The translations under genes and the position numbers were made by a program. DNA of 64,000 bases from Mycobacterium rhizamassiliense (GTDB lineage Bacteria > Actinomycetota > Actinomycetes > Mycobacteriales > Mycobacteriaceae). The stretch covers positions 5,289,685-5,353,684 of the forward strand of contig NZ_LT721901.1 in NCBI RefSeq assembly GCF_900157375.1. The letters are read 5' to 3'. The notes below the pieces were generated by a model. The model ran no database searches and had not been told where the DNA came from. It saw only the letters and a program-made list of their open reading frames with translations. Below, one piece after another: positions 9,401 through 14,979 of the stretch. Each line of letters opens with the position of its first letter. The first letter of the stretch is position 1.

Positions 9401-11617
9401 AGTGCCACCGACGACGAAGCTGCTGCCGGAGTTGAGGTTGATGGTACCGCCGGAGTCGATGGTGACAGTGCCTGAATCGACGAGGGCATGGGCATCGGTC
9501 AGGACGCCGCCGGAGGCGACCTGCAAAGTGCCACCCGAGTCCACGGTGACGGTACCCGAATTGACGAAGGTACCGGAGTCAGTCAGGGTGCCCCCCGACG
9601 AGACTTCAAGGCCGCCACCGGAGTTGAGGGTGACCGTGCCGGAATTGGTGAAAGTGGTATTGACGTAGAGGGCACCGTTTTCGGTGAAGGTGCCACCGGT
9701 GTCGACCGTCAGGGTGCCCCAGTCGGTGAGGGTGCCGGAATCAGTCAGGGTGCCGCCGTGTGCGACCTCGAGGGCGCTGTTGTCATAGAGGAGGATGCTG
9801 CCGCCAGCCTGGTCGGTGAGGGTGCCACCGGACTGGACGATGGTGGACCCACCGTCGAGTCCGAAGATATTGCCGCCGGACTGGACGGTGATGGTGCCGT
9901 AGTCGGCGACGGTGCCGTAGTAGTTGAACGTGGCGCTGTCCTGGACGGTGATGGCGCCGTAGTTGGTGAGGAAGGCGTCGGACTCGGTGGTCAGATAGGC
10001 GCCGGGCTGGACGGTGAGGGTACCGGTGGGGTTGACGGTCAGGGTGCCGGCGTCGGTGATGTTGCCACCGTAGGCCTGAATGGTGATCTGACCAGTGTCG
10101 ATCAAGGTGCCGTCGGGTCTGATGGCCAGATAGCCGCCGGAGTCGACGGTCAAAGTACCACCGTTGTTGAGGGTGCCACCGTCGAGGGACAGGTAGCCGC
10201 TGGGAGCGACCTCAAGAGTGCCGTTTGGGTCGACGGTCAGGGTGCCGCCGGATTGGATGAGGGTGCCCGTGTCGGTGAGCGTGGCGTGAGGTTCGACGAT
10301 GATCGTACCGGAGTTGAGGTTGAGAGTACCGCCGGAGTCGATGGAACCGAACGCGCTGTTGTCGATGGTGACGGCGCCGTAGTCGTTGATGGGACCGGAG
10401 TTGTTCAGGGTGCCGGTGACTTCGACTTCGAGGGTGGCACCGGATTGGACATTGATGGTCCCTGCATTGGTGAGAGTGCCGGCGTCGGTAAGCGCGCCGG
10501 ATTGAATAGTGATGGTGCCGGTATTGGTGAGGGTGCCGTTCACGGTGATGGTGCCGGTGTTGGTGAGCATGCCGGCGTTGGTCAGCGAGCCGGCGTTGAG
10601 CGGGCTGGTGGCGGCGTCGACGGTGAGATTGCCGGCGTTGGTGAGCGTGCCGCCGGTGTCAACCTCCAACGTGCTGCCGGAGGCGACTTCGAAGCTGCCG
10701 CCGGATTGGATGTTGAGGGTGGCACCGGATGGGACGTCGAAGGTGGCGCCGTTGTCGACGAGGACGCTTTGGCCGGATGCGACGGTGTAAGTGCCGCTGA
10801 CTGTGTAGTTGCTGCTGATGGTCATGGTGGGGGCATTGGTGGCTCCGGCGGTGGTACCGGTGGTACCGGTCGTGCTCCCGGTCGTACCGGTCGTGCTCCC
10901 GGTGGAGCCCGGAGATGGCTGTAAGGGGCCCGAGCTCTGCATGAGGCCCGAGCTCTGCATGGGACCCGAGCTCTGCACGGGGCCCGAGCTCTGCATGAGG
11001 CCCGAGCTCTGGATGGGGCCCGCGCTGCGGCTGCTGGTCACGTTGCCGACGGATTGGGCCACCGCGCGCGCCTGGTCGAGCTGCCCGTTCTGGTTGGTGG
11101 TCTGCGGCGGTTCGCTGAACGAGGTGAGGGTGCTCGCGGACTGCGAAGCGCCGGCATAGCCGTACATCGCGGTGGCGTCCTGGACCCACATCTCCGCGTA
11201 TTCGGCTTCGGTGGCCGCGATCGCCGGGGTGTTTTGCCCAATGAAATTGGTGGCGACCAATGCCATCAACCGCGCGCGGTTCGCCGCGATCAGCGGCGGC
11301 GGCACCGTCATCGCGTACGCCGCCTCGTAGGCCGCCGCCGCCCCGTATGCCTGGGCGGCGGTCTGCCCGGCCGCCGCCGCACTGGCCTGCAGCCACTCCA
11401 CGTAGGGGTTCGCCGCGGCCGTCATCAGCTCGGCGGACGGCCCCGACCACGCCTGCCCCGTCAGCTCCGCGACCGTCGAGGAGTAACCGGCCGCGGTGGA
11501 CTCCAGCTCAGCGGCCAGTGCGTCCCAGCTCGCCGCGTTCGAGAGCATCGGCGCCGACCCGGGCCCGGCATACATCAGCCCGCTGTTGACTTCCGGCGGC
11601 AGCAACGCGAAGTCCAT
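6467..11617 (-). CDS. PPE family protein with giant solenoid-like repeat domain
   Basis: A 1716-residue PPE protein. Residues 1-180 form a recognisable PPE domain: Pro7-Pro8-Glu9, a helical hairpin with Trp57-Ser-Gly, and a YAEMWVQD segment from Tyr140. A linker follows, with SSG-x-M hexapeptide repeats near 195-232 and a Gly-Ser-Thr stretch. From about 262 to 1690 the chain is one array of short strands such as GTVTVNSGG, TLVVGSGG and TLTDSG, poor in charge, without Cys, recalling right-handed beta-solenoid passenger domains of autotransporters or haemagglutinins. PPE proteins normally leave by ESX type VII secretion, and this one is likely exposed or released; that is inference. No PE partner gene is adjacent. 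It lies where M. tuberculosis has no such gene, between pgl and the Rv1444c-like gene. ATG at 11617 follows an A/G-rich tract. Confidence 0.9.
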   Translation of the reverse strand: MDFALLPPEVNSGLMYAGPGSAPMLSNAASWDALAAELESTAAGYSSTVAELTGQAWSGPSAELMTAAANPYVEWLQASAAAAGQTAAQAYGAAAAYEAAYAMTVPPPLIAANRARLMALVATNFIGQNTPAIAATEAEYAEMWVQDATAMYGYAGASQSASTLTSFSEPPQTTNQNGQLDQARAVAQSVGNVTSSRSAGPIQSSGLMQSSGPVQSSGPMQSSGLMQSSGPLQPSPGSTGSTTGTTGSTTGTTGTTAGATNAPTMTISSNYTVSGTYTVASGQSVLVDNGATFDVPSGATLNIQSGGSFEVASGSTLEVDTGGTLTNAGNLTVDAATSPLNAGSLTNAGMLTNTGTITVNGTLTNTGTITIQSGALTDAGTLTNAGTINVQSGATLEVEVTGTLNNSGPINDYGAVTIDNSAFGSIDSGGTLNLNSGTIIVEPHATLTDTGTLIQSGGTLTVDPNGTLEVAPSGYLSLDGGTLNNGGTLTVDSGGYLAIRPDGTLIDTGQITIQAYGGNITDAGTLTVNPTGTLTVQPGAYLTTESDAFLTNYGAITVQDSATFNYYGTVADYGTITVQSGGNIFGLDGGSTIVQSGGTLTDQAGGSILLYDNSALEVAHGGTLTDSGTLTDWGTLTVDTGGTFTENGALYVNTTFTNSGTVTLNSGGGLEVSSGGTLTDSGTFVNSGTVTVDSGGTLQVASGGVLTDAHALVDSGTVTIDSGGTINLNSGSSFVVGGTLSDSGTITDSGAFTVNSGGSVVVNSGGVLTDSGAFTDSGLVTVNSGGALSVHSGNTLVVSSGAGLTDSGAFTDSGTVTVNSGGSLVVGSGGTFTDSGALTNSGAVTVNSGGALEVSSGGVLTNANLVTDSGTVTIDTGGVVTVKTGSAVVVSSGGTLTDSATLTNSGAVTVNSGGTLVVNAGGVLTDAHVLTDSGTVTVHSGGAVTVNSGSSLVVNAGGTFTDSGAVTVNSGGAATVNSGGTLVVNAGGTLTDSGALADSGTVTVNSGGVATVNSSGTVTVGAGGVLTDSGTLTDSGTVTVNSGGSLVVNAGGILTDAHALTDSGTVTVNAGGTLEVGSGGVLTDAHTLADSGVVTIDSGGAVTVKSGSTLVVGSGGVLTDSGTLGDSGAVTVNSGGAVTVNSSGSLVVGSGATLTDSGTLTDSGAVTVNSGGSLVVNSGGILTDAHALTNSGAVTINSGGTLEVGSGGVLTNANLVTDSGTLTVDSGGVVTVGAKSAVVVGSGGTLTDSGALTVNSSGAVTINSGGAVTVPSGGVLTNGYLVTDSGTLTIDSGGVVTIKSGSAVVVGSGGTLTDSGALTVNSGGAVTVNSGGAVEVSSGGVLTNGYLVTDSGAVTIDSGGTVTLNSGVVTVKAGGVLMVDGTLNGSGAINDSGTVTIPSGASMTVNSGSTLTVGSGGTLVDSGTLTDSGTVTVNSGGSLVVNSGGIFTDAHALTNSGTVTVNSGGTLEVGSGAVLTDAHALTDSGTLTIDSGGAVTVGSKSTLVVGSGGTLTDSGALTNSYAVTINSGGTLEVGSGGVLTNANLVTDSGTLTVDSGGVVTVGAKSAVVVGSGGTLTDSGALTVNSSGAVTINSGGAVTVPSGGVLTNGYLVTDSGTLTIDSGGVVTIKSGSAVVVGSGGTFTDSGAVTVNSGGAVTVNSGGTFTIDTGSTLTVNAGASVPVKAGGVLTIEPGEIVTVYPGGSYGASGITGHVLVAP
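6699..7045 (-). repeat. Intragenic duplication, copy 1
   Basis: This 347-base segment is repeated at 7686-8032 with one difference, C at 6830 against G at 7817. The offset is 987 bases, exactly 329 codons, so the reading frame is kept. The near identity contrasts with the degenerate surrounding repeats and indicates a recent duplication or gene-conversion event. Confidence 0.95.
7686..8032 (-). repeat. Intragenic duplication, copy 2
   Basis: Second copy of the 347-base segment described at 6699-7045, one mismatch. It encodes the same run of strands, including the segments VGAKSAVVVGSGG and VPSGGVLTNGYLVTDSG. Confidence 0.95.
10929..11018 (-). repeat. Tandem 18-bp repeats in the PPE linker
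   Basis: Five consecutive 18-base units of the form cccgagctctgcatgrgg begin at 10929, 10947, 10965, 10983 and 11001, followed by one decayed unit. Each contains GAGCTC and encodes a six-residue SSG-(P/L)-(M/V)-Q step between the PPE domain and the solenoid. The perfect period suggests replication slippage as the source. Confidence 0.9.
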
Positions 11618-11960
11618 GCCTATGTCTCTTTCTTTTTTTCTTTTTTCGATTGCTCTCAGTTAGGCGTGGTGATTCGTCGGCTGGATGCCGTCAGGTATTC
11701 GGGTCTGTGGAGGTGGCGAAAATGTACCTGAAGACGATGCCGCAAGCGACGCATTTCAAGCTGAAATTTGGATGAAGCCGCAGCGGCCGGCCAAGAATCG
11801 ATTCGAAAGAAAAGCGTTGGGCCGTGTGTCGCTTCGTGGGCCGTGCCGCTCGGGCTCGAACCCGCGCGGTGGCTGCTCGACGCCGGCGCCGCGACCACGC
11901 TTTTCGCGGGAGCAGTACGCGGGGGTTTCCGCGGATGCAAATCCGTCCATAATTACCGTC
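11618..11960. other. Divergent intergenic region upstream of the PPE gene
   Basis: 343 bases between the PPE gene (minus) and the coiled-coil gene (plus). It holds a pyrimidine-rich run at about 11624-11647, read as an A/G-rich leader before the PPE start, and a candidate -10 box for the plus-strand gene at its right end. I see no convincing gene in it. A stretch near 11850-11864 resembles a tRNA T-arm on the minus strand but does not fold as one. Confidence 0.6.
11948..11953 (+). promoter_or_regulatory. Candidate leaderless -10 box (coiled-coil gene)
   Basis: CATAAT, one mismatch from TATAAT, ends seven bases before the ATG at 11961. No Shine-Dalgarno sequence lies in between, so transcription may begin at the start codon. 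Confidence 0.4.
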
Positions 11961-12362
11961 ATGGCAGACCGAACCGAACGCAGCGGTCCTGAGCGCAACC
12001 GGATCAAGACCCTCACCCAGGCGGCGCTGAATGCCGACAAGACGGTGGAGCAGGTCGAAGACGTGCTCGACGGTCTGGGCAAGACCATGAACGACCTGAC
12101 CAGCTCGCTATCGAACCTCAACAACACGGTTGCCCGCCTCGACGGCGGCCTTGATCATCTCGAGAGCACCATGGAAAGCCTCGACGCACTCGCGAAGCGG
12201 CTGATCACTCTCGTCGAACCGGTGGAGGCCATCGTCGCGCGCATCGACTACATCGTGAGCGTGGGCGAGACGATGATGTCCCCGCTATCGGTGACCGAGC
12301 ATGCCGTGCGCGGCGTGATCGACCGGCTACGGAGTCGGCCCTCGACGGGTCCCAAGGAGTAG
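11961..12362 (+). CDS. Conserved coiled-coil protein (Rv1444c-like)
   Basis: 133 residues, predicted cytosolic, almost entirely helical. Residues 20-85 have heptad-like spacing of Leu, Val and Ile (TVEQVEDVLDGLGKTMNDL and the Leu-rich part after it), typical of a coiled coil; no catalytic motif. Position next to the pentose phosphate genes and length match Rv1444c (about 136 residues), of unknown function. The ATG at 11961 is preferred over upstream in-frame starts because coding character and similarity begin at MADRTERSG. The stop is only three bases before the P450 start, so the two are probably co-transcribed. Confidence 0.8.
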   Translation: MADRTERSGPERNRIKTLTQAALNADKTVEQVEDVLDGLGKTMNDLTSSLSNLNNTVARLDGGLDHLESTMESLDALAKRLITLVEPVEAIVARIDYIVSVGETMMSPLSVTEHAVRGVIDRLRSRPSTGPKE

Positions 12363-12365
12363 GTC

Positions 12366-13643
12366 GTGACCGGCGTGGTGCCCACGCCCCCGTGCGCGGA
12401 GGGCACCGGTCTGCCGTGGGATGTCCCGGTCGATGACGGCGTCGCCGCAATCGCCGCCGCGCGCGCCCGCCACGGCGACACCTTCGCCGTGCACAGCGGG
12501 CCCGACCACTACCTGTTCACGTTCTCGCCCGCGGGTGTCGAATCGTTCTATGCGCTCACCGAGGAGGCGGCCAGCAAGGGCGTCGCGGACTACCTGATGT
12601 TGCGGCGCAAGCTGCCCGACGACATCTTCGCCGGACGTCGTACGCTGCCGAACACGCTGTTCCGCCGCGACGACGTGGCCGGGTATCTCGCGAACCTGGA
12701 CCACGCGCTCGAACAAAGCATCACGGAGCTGGGGCCGGCCGGCTCGGTCGACGTCTTCGATCTCGCGCGACGGCTCGGCCATCGGATGGGCCTGGCCTCG
12801 TGGGCGGGACCCGGGTCGGCCGACGGCGCCGCCTTCGAGCGCCTGGCGCGTGCCTTCGACGCGCTGGACGGCTCCGACGCATTCGTCCACCCGGATCGGA
12901 TGGCGGCGGTGGCGGCGACGGAGAAGCGCGCCGAGCGGGCCGCGCTGGACGAGGTCAGCGAGATCGTCTCGACCGCGGTGCGCCGATTCGACGACGGCGA
13001 CGACGACTCTCAGGGGCTGTTCGGCCGGATTGTGGCGGCGTGGGACGATGCACCAGATCGACTGCAAGGCATCGCGTTTGATGTCGCGCTGATCCACATC
13101 GCGTCCATGTCGAATCTGGCCGCCGCTGTTGGCTGGGCGTTCGTGGATCTGCTTGAGCATCCGGCGGCACTAGAACGAGTCTGCTTGGGCGACAACGATT
13201 TTACGCAGCGCTGCGCGCTTGAGTCAACGCGGCTGGCGCAGCGCTCGATCATGACTCGCACGGTGCTGGCTACGGTCGACTTCGACGACGGTGCGGTCAG
13301 CTATCAGGTGCCACCCGGCTGGAACATTGCGACCCTGCTGCCGCTACTCAACACGTCGGCCGCCCCGGGCCTGGAACAGTGGGATCCCGATCGGTGGACA
13401 CGTCACCGCCTGACCGAACCGAACGCTCTCCCGTCGCCGATGCTGGTCACGGCGTTCGGGCACGGGCGCCATTCGTGTCCGGCCCAACCGTTTTCGCTCG
13501 CGGCTATGACGGCGGCCACGTCGCGGCTGCTCCGCGAGTACCGGATGACACCGCGCTGGACGTCACATCCGCTGCCCGTGCCCGCGCAGATCGGCGGCGT
13601 GGCGCGGGCGGCGGGGCCGTGCCCGGTGGACTACCTGAGGTAA
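12366..13643 (+). CDS. Atypical cytochrome P450
   Basis: 425-residue haem-thiolate protein. The haem loop reads FGHGRHSCPA with ligand Cys371, the K-helix ExxR is Glu286-Ser-Thr-Arg289, and a WDPDRW segment fits the PERF region. The I-helix, where monooxygenases carry a Gly-x-Asp/Glu-Thr motif, instead reads A246-S-M-S-N250-L, so the acid-alcohol pair used for O2 activation is absent. Similar Asn-containing I-helices occur in the CYP7/CYP8 group. Substrate unknown. GTG at 12366 follows AAGGAG at 12354-12359, inside the end of the coiled-coil gene, indicating translational coupling. I do not recognise a named M. tuberculosis orthologue. Confidence 0.85.
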   Translation: MTGVVPTPPCAEGTGLPWDVPVDDGVAAIAAARARHGDTFAVHSGPDHYLFTFSPAGVESFYALTEEAASKGVADYLMLRRKLPDDIFAGRRTLPNTLFRRDDVAGYLANLDHALEQSITELGPAGSVDVFDLARRLGHRMGLASWAGPGSADGAAFERLARAFDALDGSDAFVHPDRMAAVAATEKRAERAALDEVSEIVSTAVRRFDDGDDDSQGLFGRIVAAWDDAPDRLQGIAFDVALIHIASMSNLAAAVGWAFVDLLEHPAALERVCLGDNDFTQRCALESTRLAQRSIMTRTVLATVDFDDGAVSYQVPPGWNIATLLPLLNTSAAPGLEQWDPDRWTRHRLTEPNALPSPMLVTAFGHGRHSCPAQPFSLAAMTAATSRLLREYRMTPRWTSHPLPVPAQIGGVARAAGPCPVDYLR

Positions 13644-13710
13644 CGCAGCGAGTTGACCCGTCGCTTGCGGGTAGCCAGGATTTGTCGGACCCCTCTGCTT
13701 TGATGACGTC

Positions 13711-14979
13711 ATGCCGTTCCCCGCACCGTCTCCTCTGGCCGAAAACGTTCCGCGGCGGCTGGACGTGTTGCTTGAGGAGTTGGCGGAGTTGGGCGGTCAA
13801 CGCAATGCGATTGATGGCCGGGTTGTGGAGATCGCCGCGGAGATGGAGCGCGACGAGTTGTGTGGCGCCACGGGTGCGCGGTCGGTCACCGCGTTGGTGG
13901 CATGGAAGCTCGCCGCGTCCTCGGCGAACGCACACACGATCACCACCGTCGCGCGCCGGCTCAAGGAGTTTCCCCGCTGTGCTCAGGGCATGCGGGAGGG
14001 TCGGCTGTCGCTGGATCAGGTCGGCGTGATCGCGGCGCGGGGAGGCGAGGGATCCGATGAGCACTACGCAGAGCTCGCCGCGGTCGCGACAGTCAACCAG
14101 CTGCGTACCGCGGTCAAGCTCGAACCGCGACCCGAACCGGAACCCGAGCGCGAGGCCGAGCCCGACCTGCGACCCTCGATCACCAGGACCTCCGACGACG
14201 AGGGCAGCTGTTGGCGGATCAAACTGCCGCACCACGATGCGGCGAAATTCGACGCGGCATTGGACTCGCACCGGGATGCGTTGTTCGCCGAGTGGAAAAG
14301 CGATCACGGCGATGACGAGGACGCCTTGGAAATCAGGCCTCCGTTGCCGACCACGGGTGAAGCGTTCATGCGCCTGGTCGAGGCCGGGTGGGACGTCGAG
14401 GCGGCCCGCCGCCCACACGGGCAGCACACCACGGTGGTGGTGCACGTCGACGTCGAGCAGCGTGCCGCGGCACTGCATCTGGGCCCGGCGCTCACCGAGG
14501 CCGAACGCCAATACCTGACCTGTGACGCCACCTGTGAAGTCTGGTTCGAACGTGACGGCGAGCCCATCGGCGCCGGCCGAACCACCCGCCAGATCAACCG
14601 GCGGCTACGCCGCGCGCTCGAACACCGGCACCGGACGTGCGCGGTTCCCGGCTGTGGCGCCACCCGCGGTCTGCACGCACACCACATCGTGCACTGGGAA
14701 GACGGCGGCCCCACCGAAATGGCAAACCTCGTGCTGCTCTGCCCTTATCACCACCGATTGCACCACCGTGGCGGCATCACCATCACCGGCCCCGCAGACG
14801 ATCTGCGTGTCGCCGACAGCCACGGGCGATTACTCAGCCCGGGATCGCTAGCCCGGCCGCCAACCCAACCTCCACCCGCGGTGCCGCCCTGCCTAGGACC
14901 TACCGGCGAGCGCGCCCAATGGTGGTGGTATCAGCCCTTCCAACCGCAGCCACCACCAATCCACGCGGGGCAGGCTTAG
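13711..14979 (+). CDS. DUF222 / HNH endonuclease-domain protein (13E12 family)
   Basis: 422 residues. The N-terminal 290 residues resemble DUF222, and residues about 305-355 form an HNH nuclease fold: a CxxxxC knuckle (CAVPGC from Cys310), then HAHHIVHWEDGGPT, NLVLLCPYHH and a final His pair. The family is multicopy in mycobacteria (REP13E12-associated proteins) and linked to mobile or phage-attachment sequences, although its role is unsettled. A Pro/Gln/Trp-rich tail closes the protein. It is not known in the syntenic M. tuberculosis position. Its TAG overlaps the ppc stop region by four bases, tail to tail. Confidence 0.88.
   Translation: MPFPAPSPLAENVPRRLDVLLEELAELGGQRNAIDGRVVEIAAEMERDELCGATGARSVTALVAWKLAASSANAHTITTVARRLKEFPRCAQGMREGRLSLDQVGVIAARGGEGSDEHYAELAAVATVNQLRTAVKLEPRPEPEPEREAEPDLRPSITRTSDDEGSCWRIKLPHHDAAKFDAALDSHRDALFAEWKSDHGDDEDALEIRPPLPTTGEAFMRLVEAGWDVEAARRPHGQHTTVVVHVDVEQRAAALHLGPALTEAERQYLTCDATCEVWFERDGEPIGAGRTTRQINRRLRRALEHRHRTCAVPGCGATRGLHAHHIVHWEDGGPTEMANLVLLCPYHHRLHHRGGITITGPADDLRVADSHGRLLSPGSLARPPTQPPPAVPPCLGPTGERAQWWWYQPFQPQPPPIHAGQA

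Larger units (their letters stand above)
6540..10830 (-). repeat. Coding repeat array of the PPE solenoid domain
   Basis: About 4.3 kb of degenerate tandem repeats encoding the solenoid-like part of the PPE protein. The commonest DNA words on the plus strand are variants of gtgccaccgga, ttgaccgtgac and cccgaatcggt, repeating roughly every 30-60 bases. Repeats nearer the 3' end of the gene (6.5-9.6 kb) are most uniform; those near the PPE domain (9.7-10.8 kb) are more diverged. The array should be prone to unequal recombination and misassembly. Confidence 0.85.

Noticed and set aside
9488..10924. Second plus-strand open frame (478 codons) opposite the PPE gene
   Set aside because: Same cause; Gly/Val/Asp-rich translation with no family features.
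11840..11900. tRNA-like T-arm on the minus strand (GGTTCGAGCC context)
   Set aside because: The stem pairs only two bases when the loop is given seven positions, and no acceptor or anticodon arm can be built around it.
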